From the NCBI RefSeq assembly GCF_965227735.1, contig NZ_OZ245776.1, forward strand, positions 5,828,001 through 5,892,000: DNA of 64,000 nt. The letters are read 5' to 3'. This stretch comes from Larkinella sp965227735 (lineage in GTDB: Bacteria > Bacteroidota > Bacteroidia > Cytophagales > Spirosomataceae). The position numbers and the translations under genes are program-made. Position 1 is the stretch's first letter, and each line of letters opens with the position of its first letter. The notes beneath the pieces were generated by a model. That model had not been told where the DNA came from and did not search any database. It worked only from the letters and a program-made list of their open reading frames with translations. Positions 16,307 through 25,004 of the stretch are shown here, piece by piece.

Positions 16307-18307
16307 ATGACAAACGAATTAATTGAAGCCGACATCACACCCGAAGAACGTTCCAGAGGTAATTACGATGCAGACAATATCCAGGTCCTGGAAGGTCTTG
16401 AAGCCGTTCGGAAAAGACCGGCCATGTACATCGGCGATGTTGGTATCAAAGGGTTACACCACCTGATCTGGGAAGTAGTCGATAACTCCATCGACGAAGC
16501 TTTAGCTGGCTATTGTGATACCATTCAGGTTACGATTAACGAAGATAATTCGATTACGGTGAAAGATAACGGTCGGGGTATTCCGACCGGAATGCAGACT
16601 AAATTAGGCAAATCAGCCCTTGAAGTGGTGATGACCGTGCTTCACGCCGGGGGGAAATTCGATAAGGATACCTACAAAGTGTCGGGCGGTTTACACGGTG
16701 TGGGGGTTTCCTGCGTGAATGCACTATCGACGTTTCTGCACGTCGAAGTACACCGCGAAGGCAAAGTATTCGAGCAGGAATACCACATTGGACAGCCGGT
16801 TTATCCCGTTCGGGAGATCGGTACGGCGACGGATACCGGAACAACGGTGCGCTTCAAGCCCGACGATTCGATTTTTACCGAAAGCGTTTACAAATACGAT
16901 ACCGTAGCCGGTCGTTTGCGCGAGCTGGCCTTCCTCAACAAACGCATTCGCATTACTCTGACCGATTTGCGTGATATGAACGAACAGGGCGAACCGCTGC
17001 ACACGGAGTTCTATTCGGAAGGGGGGCTGATCGAGTTTGTGAAGTATGTGGACGAAAGCCGGCCTTCGCTGGAAGGCATGTCGCCCATTTACATGGAGCG
17101 CGAGACCGGTACAACACCCGTTCAGGTGGCGATGGTCTATAACATGGAAGCGGGCGAAAACATCTCTTCCTACGTTAACAACATCAATACGATCGAAGGC
17201 GGCACGCACGTGCAGGGGTTCCGCACGGCCCTGACCCGAATTCTGAAAGGATATGCCGAACGCAATGCGCATTTGCTGGGGAAAAATTCCGGCAAAGTTA
17301 CCTTCGACGGTAGTGACTTCCGCAAGGGGCTAACCGCCGTTATTTCGGTGAAAGTAGCTGAACCGCAGTTTGAAGGCCAAACCAAGACCAAGCTGGGGAA
17401 CAGCGATGTCGTTGGCGCCGTTAGCTCGACGGTCGCTGAAATGCTCGAAATGTGGCTGGAGGAACACCCGAAAGAAGCTTCTTCGATCGTTCGGAAGGTG
17501 TTGATTTCAGCACAGGCCCGGATTGCCGCCGATCTGGCTTATAAACGCATCATGACCGACCGCAAGGACTTCATGAGCGGTATGGGCCTGCCGGGTAAAC
17601 TGGCCGACTGTTCGGACACCAATCCGGAGAATTGCGAAATCTATCTGGTGGAAGGGGATTCGGCCGGCGGTTCTGCCAAACAGGGCCGTAACCGGGCGTT
17701 TCAGGCGATTCTGCCGTTGCGGGGGAAAATCCTGAACGTGGAGAAAGCCCTGGAACACAAGATTTACGAAAACGAAGAAATCAAGAACATCATTACGGCG
17801 CTCGGGATTCGCTACGAACGTGTCAACGGCGAAACCGTGATGAATCTGGAGAAACTGCGGTATCATAAGGTAATCATCATGACCGATGCCGACGTCGATG
17901 GCAGCCACATCCGGACGCTGATTCTGACCCTGTTTTTCCGCCACATGCGCTCGCTGATCGATAACGCTTTTCTGTATATCGCCCAGCCGCCGTTTTACCT
18001 GGTCAAAAAAGGCAAGGAAGAGCGGTATTGCTGGACCGAGCAGCAACGCGAAACCGCTATCCGGGAACTGGCCGGATCGGGTCGTGAGGAGAACGTGAAC
18101 GTACAGCGGTACAAAGGTCTGGGAGAAATGAATCCGGAGCAGTTGTGGAGCACGACGATGGACCCCGAGAAACGCAGTCTCAAACAGGTGACCATCGAGT
18201 CGGCTGCCGAAGCCGACCACGTCTTTTCGACCCTGATGGGCGATGAGGTGGCCCCCCGCCGGGAGTTCATTGAGCGAAACGCCAAATATGCAAAAGTAGA
18301 CGTGTAA
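16307..18307 (+). CDS. gyrB: DNA gyrase subunit B
   Basis: 666 residues from ATG 16307; a TTG nine bases earlier is an alternative. GHKL ATPase motifs: EVVDNSIDEALAG, KDNGRGIPTG and GGLHGVGVSCVNALS. The transducer domain follows, then the Toprim region YLVEGDSAGGSAKQG and ADVDGSHIRTL, and the C-terminal tail with QRYKGLGEMNPEQLW. It pairs with GyrA to introduce negative supercoils using ATP; a ParE paralogue would lack the strong gyrase-like length and phrases seen here, though the distinction is by familiarity. A hairpin with eight T residues follows the stop directly. Confidence 0.95.
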   Translation: MTNELIEADITPEERSRGNYDADNIQVLEGLEAVRKRPAMYIGDVGIKGLHHLIWEVVDNSIDEALAGYCDTIQVTINEDNSITVKDNGRGIPTGMQTKLGKSALEVVMTVLHAGGKFDKDTYKVSGGLHGVGVSCVNALSTFLHVEVHREGKVFEQEYHIGQPVYPVREIGTATDTGTTVRFKPDDSIFTESVYKYDTVAGRLRELAFLNKRIRITLTDLRDMNEQGEPLHTEFYSEGGLIEFVKYVDESRPSLEGMSPIYMERETGTTPVQVAMVYNMEAGENISSYVNNINTIEGGTHVQGFRTALTRILKGYAERNAHLLGKNSGKVTFDGSDFRKGLTAVISVKVAEPQFEGQTKTKLGNSDVVGAVSSTVAEMLEMWLEEHPKEASSIVRKVLISAQARIAADLAYKRIMTDRKDFMSGMGLPGKLADCSDTNPENCEIYLVEGDSAGGSAKQGRNRAFQAILPLRGKILNVEKALEHKIYENEEIKNIITALGIRYERVNGETVMNLEKLRYHKVIIMTDADVDGSHIRTLILTLFFRHMRSLIDNAFLYIAQPPFYLVKKGKEERYCWTEQQRETAIRELAGSGREENVNVQRYKGLGEMNPEQLWSTTMDPEKRSLKQVTIESAAEADHVFSTLMGDEVAPRREFIERNAKYAKVDV

Positions 18308-18313
18308 GACAGA

Positions 18314-18338
18314 GCGGGCGAACAGCCCGCTTTTTTTT
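18314..18338 (+). terminator. intrinsic terminator of gyrB
   Basis: GCGGGC (18314-18319) pairs with GCCCGC (18325-18330) over a 5-nt loop, followed by TTTTTTTT, seven bases past the gyrB stop. Confidence 0.9.
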
Positions 18339-19352
18339 GTTAATTCAGGAACGGTTATCCGGAATGATCCGGTAGAAACCGTAATCCGGAGGAACGTCAG
18401 GATCTTCTGTTTTTAGGGGCGGTTAGAAAAATAACGGATCAAATCAGGCAGGCTTTCAATAAACCAGTGAATCGTAAAATAAACCAGAATGACCGAAAAA
18501 AAACGCCAGGGTATTCTCGATTTTAGCCACATAGTACGGAGGGGGTTAATTTGATCTTATTTTTAGAGTAACGGCAATTTGAATCAACGGATTGATACCA
18601 CCGGGAATTTTTAGTTACTATCCAAAAGGCTCAATAAATGGCACCTATTAAAAAACGACAGAATAGAGTAGAATTGATGGTATACTGCTGAATTTGAGCA
18701 GATAAAGCGGCTGAACAACTCATGGCTGCTTAGAATAAAAGGCTGTGAAAGGACTATTTTTAGAATAACTCACCGTGGAAAAAGGATATCCGGCGCCAAA
18801 ATAGTTTTTGAAGCGGCCCTGGATCATCATAATTGGTTTAATAATCTGCCAATTCGAGCAGGAACTATGATTGGTATTGCCAATGAAACGATTTGTTTGT
18901 TTTTTTATTGTTGCGCTGATCTGCCGCATAAAAGATGAATAAATGGTGCTAACTGATAGGCTCCATTGCCCGGATCATGCTTCAGTGGGACAGCATGTAC
19001 GAGTCATCATAAGTCAGTGTGTTTTTTAGATCAGTCGTTATAAAAATCGATATATTGATCCTGCTATTAGATTGATAATGCGCAATTCTCGTACCAAAAT
19101 TTTTAAAATATGAACGGATATTTCAATTATAAATAAATTATTTTTGCATATGCAATAATTGAAAAGCTGTAATATTGCAAGAATTAGTGCGAAGAATGCT
19201 TCGGTGTTTTTTTACCGTTTTTTTGAGTGGACGCCCCTTCTGGTACAAAATCTGTTTGTATGAAGTGACACGTAGGTGCCGTAAACTAAAAAGTAGCGTA
19301 CGAAGTTGTTATACTGTGCGTTACTTGAATACAATAAAGTTCATCCCTACCT
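18339..19352. other. AT-rich gap between gyrB and ppk1
   Basis: About 1 kb clearly richer in A/T than its flanks, particularly after 18,540. I see no gene of normal length: reading frames are short and lack family features. The only coding hint is a 39-codon frame at 18413-18532 (minus). The last 250 bases before ppk1 are very AT-rich and probably hold its promoter. No long palindrome was noticed here, in contrast with most other gaps. Confidence 0.6.
18413..18532 (-). CDS. candidate small membrane protein, 39 aa
   Basis: ATG at 18532, stop TAA at 18413-18415. The product starts MWLKSRIPWRFFSVILVY and continues FTIHWFIESLPDLIRYF, a positively charged start followed by one hydrophobic helix, as in single-span small membrane proteins. 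No family recognised, and the AT-rich context makes chance occurrence possible. Confidence 0.3.
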   Translation of the reverse strand: MWLKSRIPWRFFSVILVYFTIHWFIESLPDLIRYFSNRP

Positions 19353-21674
19353 ATGACCGGCAAAAGTCCTTCACAAAAAGATAATATGGAAAGGAAGGGT
19401 TCTTTCGGGAATCTTTTCTCGTTTTTCTCAGGGCGTAAAGTAACTTTACCATCCGATTCGGAAGATGGTAAGGCTATGAAAATAAATGAAAAACTGGCGA
19501 ATGTCATCGACCAGAGCAACTACATCAGCCGTGACCTGAGCTGGCTGAAATTCAACGACCGGGTATTGGATCAGGCCCGAACGCCGGAACGCCATTTGCT
19601 CGACCGGCTCAAGTTCCTCGCCATTACGGCATCGAACCTGGACGAGTTTTTTACCATTCGCATCGGGAGCCTCTACAATTACCTCGACTACGGAAAAGAG
19701 CGCGTCGACTACTCCGGTTTGCGGGAAATTCCTTTCCGAAAAGCCCTGATGACGGCGGCACAGCAATTCAGCCGGGACCAGCGTGCGGTTTTTGATGAAT
19801 TGAAAGCGTCGTTCAAGGACATTGACTTTCGATTTGTCGGACTGGATGACCTTACCGACGACGAGCGGGTGAAGGCGGTCGATTATTTCGACCGGACCAT
19901 TTATCCCATGCTGACGCCGATGGTCTACGACTATACACACACCTTTCCGATGTTGCTGGCAAAGGTGCTGATTTTCAGCGTCGTGACCCAGGACCCCAGC
20001 CGCCCGGTGAAAGCCGGAGACGATGACGAGAACCAGCGGTTATCGTTCGTTCAGATTCCGGCCAATTTGCCCCGTTTCATGCCGTTTGAACGCAAAGATG
20101 AAACCTGTTTTCTGCCGATTGAAGAGATTATTCGTCAGGAAATCAAGAAGCTATACCGAAATGTAGAAATCGACTCGGTAAATCTGATGCGGATAACGCG
20201 AAACGGTGATTTTACCCTGGAAGAAAGCGACGACATCGAAAACGATTTTATCGACGAGATCAAGCAGAAAATCAAGAACCGTCGGCTGGGTCGCGTGGTT
20301 CGTGTCGAAATCGAACCCAATGCGTCGGAATGGATGGTAAATCTGTTGAAAAAGCGCTGGGAAATCGATGACTACAATTTGTTTGAAAATGCGCAACTGA
20401 TTGATTATACGAGTCTTTGGCAGGTCGTTCGGCACCCGGAATTTCGCGATGAACTGCCCACGCCCCCGGCTCCCGTACCGGCTCTGGGAATGCGCCGGGA
20501 GAAAAATGCGGACATCTTCGAGTTGATGAAAGAGCGGGATATTCTGCTCCATCATCCCTACAACAACTTCGAGCCGGTGATGTCGCTGCTGGAACAGGCC
20601 GCCGAGGACCCGAATGTACTGGCTATCAAGCTCACGATTTATCGTCTGGCCAAACGGTCGCGCATCACGGAGGCTTTGCTGAAAGCCGCCGAAAACGGCA
20701 AACACGTTTCGGTTTTGTTTGAAGTAAAAGCCCGTTTCGACGAAGAAAACAACATTCGGGAAGCCCAGCGGCTGCAAAAAGCCGGGTGCTTTGTGATTTA
20801 CGGAATCAGCAGTTACAAAACGCACACGAAACTGCTGCTCGTGGTGCGGAGCGAAGGCTCGCGCGTGGTGCGGTATGCCCACCTGTCGAGTGGAAACTAT
20901 AATGAGGAGACTTCCAAACTCTACACCGACATTGGCCTATTGACCACCGACGAGGTGTATACGCACGATATTTCCGAATTTTTCAATGTCATTACCGGAC
21001 ACTCACTCCCCAACGATTACCAGTATTTGATTACCGCCCCGCGCGACATGCGGAAGCAACTGGTCAAGCTCATCCGGGCCGAATCCGAAAACGCCAGAGC
21101 GGGGTTGCCGAGCGGTATTTGCATCAAAATCAACTCCCTGGAAGATCAGGAAGTGATCGATGAACTCTATAAAGCGTCTCAGTCGGGGGTGCCTATCCGG
21201 CTGATCGTACGCGGTATTTGCTGCCTGCGGCCCCATCGGCAGGGGTTGAGTGAGAACATCACCGTCCGGTCCATTGTCGGTGATTTTCTGGAACACACGC
21301 GTCTGTTTTATTTCCATAACAACGACGATCCGAAGATTTACGGCGGCAGTGCCGACGTGATGGTGCGCAGTTTCGACCGGCGCATCGAGTCGTTGTTCTT
21401 GCTGGTGGACAAACGGGTGAAACAGCAGGCCATTCATCTGCTGGACTACAATCTGCGTGACAATGTTAACGCTTATGAACTTCACGAAGACGGTGTTTAT
21501 GTCAAATGCTGTGCGAATGAAGAAACGGATCCGCCGTTTAACATTCAGAAGAAGTTTTTTGAGGTGACGCAGAAGGAAGTCATGCAGGCCAAACTATTCG
21601 TGAACGAAAAACCGATCGAGCCTGAGCCACCCCAACCGGAAACACAGCCGGAAGCAGCAGTTCAGGCGAGTTGA
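19353..21674 (+). CDS. ppk1: polyphosphate kinase 1
   Basis: 773 residues. After a 50-residue variable start, the N-domain opens with YISRDLSWLKFNDRVLDQA, the PPK1 hallmark, then LDEFFTIRIGSL. Catalytic core: RFDEENNIREAQRL, YKTHTKLLLVVR (phosphohistidine), HLSSGNYNEETSKLYTD and the C-terminal HTRLFYFHNNDDPKIYGGSAD. It transfers the ATP gamma-phosphate to polyphosphate at the membrane periphery. Start uncertain: ATGs at 19386 and 19476 are in frame and the latter gives a length closer to other PPK1s. The extra C-terminal tail is Pro/Gln/Glu rich. A 46-bp-arm palindrome separates it from the convergent lipoprotein gene. Confidence 0.93.
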   Translation: MTGKSPSQKDNMERKGSFGNLFSFFSGRKVTLPSDSEDGKAMKINEKLANVIDQSNYISRDLSWLKFNDRVLDQARTPERHLLDRLKFLAITASNLDEFFTIRIGSLYNYLDYGKERVDYSGLREIPFRKALMTAAQQFSRDQRAVFDELKASFKDIDFRFVGLDDLTDDERVKAVDYFDRTIYPMLTPMVYDYTHTFPMLLAKVLIFSVVTQDPSRPVKAGDDDENQRLSFVQIPANLPRFMPFERKDETCFLPIEEIIRQEIKKLYRNVEIDSVNLMRITRNGDFTLEESDDIENDFIDEIKQKIKNRRLGRVVRVEIEPNASEWMVNLLKKRWEIDDYNLFENAQLIDYTSLWQVVRHPEFRDELPTPPAPVPALGMRREKNADIFELMKERDILLHHPYNNFEPVMSLLEQAAEDPNVLAIKLTIYRLAKRSRITEALLKAAENGKHVSVLFEVKARFDEENNIREAQRLQKAGCFVIYGISSYKTHTKLLLVVRSEGSRVVRYAHLSSGNYNEETSKLYTDIGLLTTDEVYTHDISEFFNVITGHSLPNDYQYLITAPRDMRKQLVKLIRAESENARAGLPSGICIKINSLEDQEVIDELYKASQSGVPIRLIVRGICCLRPHRQGLSENITVRSIVGDFLEHTRLFYFHNNDDPKIYGGSADVMVRSFDRRIESLFLLVDKRVKQQAIHLLDYNLRDNVNAYELHEDGVYVKCCANEETDPPFNIQKKFFEVTQKEVMQAKLFVNEKPIEPEPPQPETQPEAAVQAS

Positions 21675-21678
21675 TGCG

Positions 21679-21781
21679 GTTTACGGTATTCGGTATTCAG
21701 TTTACGGTTTACGGTGGCTGACGCGTATGAAGTGTGCGTCAGCCACCGTAAACCGTGAACTGAATACCGAATACCGTAAAC
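21679..21781. repeat. long palindrome, 46-bp arms, TTACGGT/ATTCGGT words
   Basis: Left arm 21679-21724 and right arm 21736-21781 pair with a single mismatch around an 11-nt loop. The arm is made of repeated words (TTTACGGT three times, ATTCGGT, TATTCAG). It lies exactly between the convergent ppk1 stop and the stop codon of the next gene, whose first base it includes; a bidirectional terminator role is likely. Confidence 0.92.
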
Positions 21782-23388
21782 TAATACTTACAAAACTCCG
21801 GTGAGGCAATCTCGAACGCCAGCGTGTTGTGGTCGGGCACAAAACGGTTTTTCTCCAGCGGCCAGCTTGCTCCGCCATCGGTGCTAACCCGAATATCATA
21901 CGGTTTTTGGACCTGCAGCTTATAGGAAATGGTGTTGGTAGTTTTCCGATCCAGGGTAACCAGATCACGCCAGTTCCGTTTCCCAGCCTCACTGTATTGC
22001 AAACGAATCCGGGCGGGCAACCTGGACTCGTCCAGTTTTGTGGGGGGCGGGCATGCAAAATTAAAACTCACGGTGATGGCAGGTGGAACCGCTACTTTTT
22101 GCAAATCCAGTACCTGCGGAGTTTGGTTACAAGTTTGCTGGGGTGCGGTTTCAAGCACCGGCTGGCCGGGATTTCCGCTGCTGTAGGCATCATTGTAGGC
22201 AAAGATCTGCAACCGGACTTTTCGGTTCTGCAAAAGATTCGTTAGAACGATGCGGCTGCCGTTGTTCAAGGGCGTGTAGAACGAGTTCAGTTCCTGCCGC
22301 GTGTCGGCATCCACGACTTTGCAGAGATACTGGATGTCAACCTGATTCAGTTTACTGCTTACCGTAAAAACAGGCCCCTCGTCGCAAACCGCCTGGGTCC
22401 AGCCTGCCACCCACAAGGCCGGATGCACGATCGAAAGGGTACATTCCGGTTGTCCGGTGGAGGCATTGCGGGTAACCAGCCCCGGTTTTTCCTGCTGCCA
22501 GTGGTTGCTAACCCGGTCATAGCGGTACAATGGAATTTCGTCGCCCGGCTGAAGCGGACGGCCCAGGGCGGGGTTGATGGTAGCCGGGTTGAGCGTCATG
22601 ACGCAGGAAACGGGTTTCGAAACCTGTTGAACCAGCCGGAATTGATCATCGTGGAATTCCAGCGAAAATGCCCCTGCAATCTGATTGAGTTGCAATGATC
22701 CCAACCTTTCTCCGTCAGAAGTGGTAACCGATGACATAATGGTACCGTTCGGCAGAAAATCGGCGGGGTTGTTACCCCGGTTTTCGATGTGGAGTAGAGC
22801 CGCTGTCATCGGGCCGCTCAATACGGTTCCATCGGCTTCCCTAAAATCAGTACCGGGTTCGATTCGAGCGGTTACATTGTCTTTTTTCTGATTGACAACG
22901 GGCGTCTTGATGGCCAAGCCAGCGACAAGTGGTAGTTCGATCGCATCTACCTGCGTCGCCGACAGGTGGGTGGGCGGATCACTCAGTTTCAGCCATTGTG
23001 GTGACAGGCTGTAGCGGCCCGTATCAGCCAGTTTAACCGGCTGAATAATGTCTAAATAGCCCGCCGATTGGGCGGCCACAACAAAATTGAGCGGATCGTT
23101 TTTCGAATAAATGGCCTCGGGGGAAGCCGCCAGAATCAAAACGCCATCCGCATTTACTTTGTAGTTTGTCGTATTGAGGGTCGTCACAATTTGGTTGGCA
23201 TCGGCCCCGGCCAACGCAAGTTCAATCTCTTTTGGCATCGGTCCTTTCAGGCTCCGGAACCGGAGTTCAACAATTCCGTTTTCAATGGGGTCCTTAAATC
23301 CAATTCCCACATTATCCAGCGGATTCTGGCAGGCATTGCTGAGAACCAGCAACGTTGTCAGAAAAACAGGAAATACTATCTTTCTCAT
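21781..23388 (-). CDS. large hypothetical lipoprotein
   Basis: 535 residues. Signal peptide with lipobox VLSNAC (Cys20). The mature part is beta-rich with several possible Ig/FnIII-like strands, for example KLADTGRYSLSPQWL, VQKPYDIRVSTDGGASW near the end, and four or more Cys residues (ACPPP, TCNQT, VCDEG, LCKVV) that could form disulfides or bind a ligand. No enzyme motif. I do not recognise the family. Probably outer-membrane anchored on the periplasmic or cell-surface side. Solitary on the minus strand, convergent with ppk1. Confidence 0.8.
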   Translation of the reverse strand: MRKIVFPVFLTTLLVLSNACQNPLDNVGIGFKDPIENGIVELRFRSLKGPMPKEIELALAGADANQIVTTLNTTNYKVNADGVLILAASPEAIYSKNDPLNFVVAAQSAGYLDIIQPVKLADTGRYSLSPQWLKLSDPPTHLSATQVDAIELPLVAGLAIKTPVVNQKKDNVTARIEPGTDFREADGTVLSGPMTAALLHIENRGNNPADFLPNGTIMSSVTTSDGERLGSLQLNQIAGAFSLEFHDDQFRLVQQVSKPVSCVMTLNPATINPALGRPLQPGDEIPLYRYDRVSNHWQQEKPGLVTRNASTGQPECTLSIVHPALWVAGWTQAVCDEGPVFTVSSKLNQVDIQYLCKVVDADTRQELNSFYTPLNNGSRIVLTNLLQNRKVRLQIFAYNDAYSSGNPGQPVLETAPQQTCNQTPQVLDLQKVAVPPAITVSFNFACPPPTKLDESRLPARIRLQYSEAGKRNWRDLVTLDRKTTNTISYKLQVQKPYDIRVSTDGGASWPLEKNRFVPDHNTLAFEIASPEFCKY

Positions 23389-23667
23389 ATATCTAATTAA
23401 TATTGAAATAATTCAATTTAATTCGTTGATAATCAGAGTTAATGAGATAACTAATTTTATTCGGTTTTGTCTGATAATTGGCAGAAAAAGAGAAGAGAAG
23501 CGGAAAAAAAGGCGCTGGACATGGGAGATCCCACGACATGCGCGAGCAGGAAATAAACCGTTGCCCGATGAGAAAACCGGCTAATTCGCATTCGGGACCG
23601 ATCAATCCTTCTTATCTTCACAAGTTTTTTGTAAACTACCGTACACTTCAACTAACCAGCGTATTGA

Positions 23668-24909
23668 ATGAGCCGTTTTACCGGACTGATCGGCATCGTA
23701 TTGATTCTGGGCATCGCCTATGCCATGTCAAACAACCGCAAAGCAATTAAGTATCGAACTGTGGGAGTCGGGTTGTTACTCCAGTTTGGATTGGCGGTTT
23801 TTATTCTGAAAACGGACATAGGACAACAGATTTTCCAGACACTGGGGCAGTTTGTCGACCGGCTTTTACAGAAATCAGTCAAGGGCGCTGAATTTGTTTT
23901 TTCTCCGTTGGTCAACCGTGAGCTGCTCAGCAAAGCGTTCGGTCCCGAAAACGGCTTCATTTTCTTCTTTCAGGTCATTCCAACCATCATTTTCGTAGCG
24001 GTTCTGGTCAATATTTTCTATCACCTGGGCATCATGCAGCGGGTTGTGGCGGTGCTGGCGCGGTTCATGAAATGGTTGATGGGCGTCAGTGGTGCCGAGG
24101 CACTGTCGAACGTGTCGAGTACGTTTGTCGGACAAGTCGAAGCACAGATCATGATCAAACCGTATCTGAAAACCATGACGCAATCGGAATTGCTGGCGTC
24201 GATGACGGGCAGTTTTGCCTGCATTGCCGGGGGCGTTCTGGCGGTGTATATTTCACTGGGCGTTCCGGCACCGTATCTGCTGGCGGCCAGTTTGATGGCT
24301 GCACCGGGTGCGTTGGTGATCAGCAAAATCGTTTTTCCCGAAACCGAAGTCTCAGAAACGGAAGGCATCGTGAAGCTGGAAATCAAAAAAAGCCACGCCA
24401 ACCTGCTCGATGCCATTGCTTCCGGTGCGGCTGAAGGGCTGAAAGTGGGTTTCAACGTGATTGCCATGCTGATCGGTTTCATCGCCCTGATGGCTTTGCT
24501 CGACAGCATACTGTTCCGGATCGGCTACTACATTTTCGGGTTTCCGAATCTGAGTCTCAATTTTTTGCTGGGCCATGTCTTTTCCATCTTCGCCTGGGCC
24601 ATGGGCGTTCCGTCGAAGGATATTCAGGCTGCTGGCTCGTTGATGGGCACCAAAATGGTGGTGAACGAGTTTGTGGCGTATCTCGATCTGGTGAAAATCA
24701 AAAACACACTCGACCCCAAAACCATCGCCATTACCAGCTTTGCGCTCTGCGGATTTGCCAATTTTTCGTCGATTGCCATTCAGGTAGGCGGTATTGGCGA
24801 ACTGGCCCCTTCGCGCCGGAGCGATCTGGCCAAGCTGGGTTTCAAAGCCCTGATTTGCGGAACGCTGGCGTCGTATATGTCGGCAACGCTTGCCGGTTTG
24901 CTGCTGTAA
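23668..24909 (+). CDS. NupC-type concentrative nucleoside transporter
   Basis: 413 residues, about ten hydrophobic segments. Family phrases of the CNT/NupC fold are present: FFFQVIPTIIFVAVLVNIFYHLG, GVSGAEALSNVSSTFVGQVEA, SMTGSFACIAGGVLAVY, ASLMAAPGALVISKI, and near the end TSFALCGFANFSSIAIQVGG. These contain the re-entrant hairpins that bind nucleoside and sodium or proton. It should import nucleosides across the inner membrane. Monocistronic; 95 bp before an acyl-CoA ligase on the same strand. Confidence 0.92.
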   Translation: MSRFTGLIGIVLILGIAYAMSNNRKAIKYRTVGVGLLLQFGLAVFILKTDIGQQIFQTLGQFVDRLLQKSVKGAEFVFSPLVNRELLSKAFGPENGFIFFFQVIPTIIFVAVLVNIFYHLGIMQRVVAVLARFMKWLMGVSGAEALSNVSSTFVGQVEAQIMIKPYLKTMTQSELLASMTGSFACIAGGVLAVYISLGVPAPYLLAASLMAAPGALVISKIVFPETEVSETEGIVKLEIKKSHANLLDAIASGAAEGLKVGFNVIAMLIGFIALMALLDSILFRIGYYIFGFPNLSLNFLLGHVFSIFAWAMGVPSKDIQAAGSLMGTKMVVNEFVAYLDLVKIKNTLDPKTIAITSFALCGFANFSSIAIQVGGIGELAPSRRSDLAKLGFKALICGTLASYMSATLAGLLL

Positions 24910-25004
24910 AATAAAACCGTTACAGGATGGCAGGGTTTGACTGAAATTCTATAATTTCAGCAGGATTTTCTTGTCTTATTATTAGCCTTCCTATCCTTCT
25001 TGTA

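Noticed and set aside
18720..18929. 69-codon minus-strand frame in the AT-rich gap
   Set aside because: Lys/Asn/Ser-rich, no initiation context or features; looks like a chance frame.
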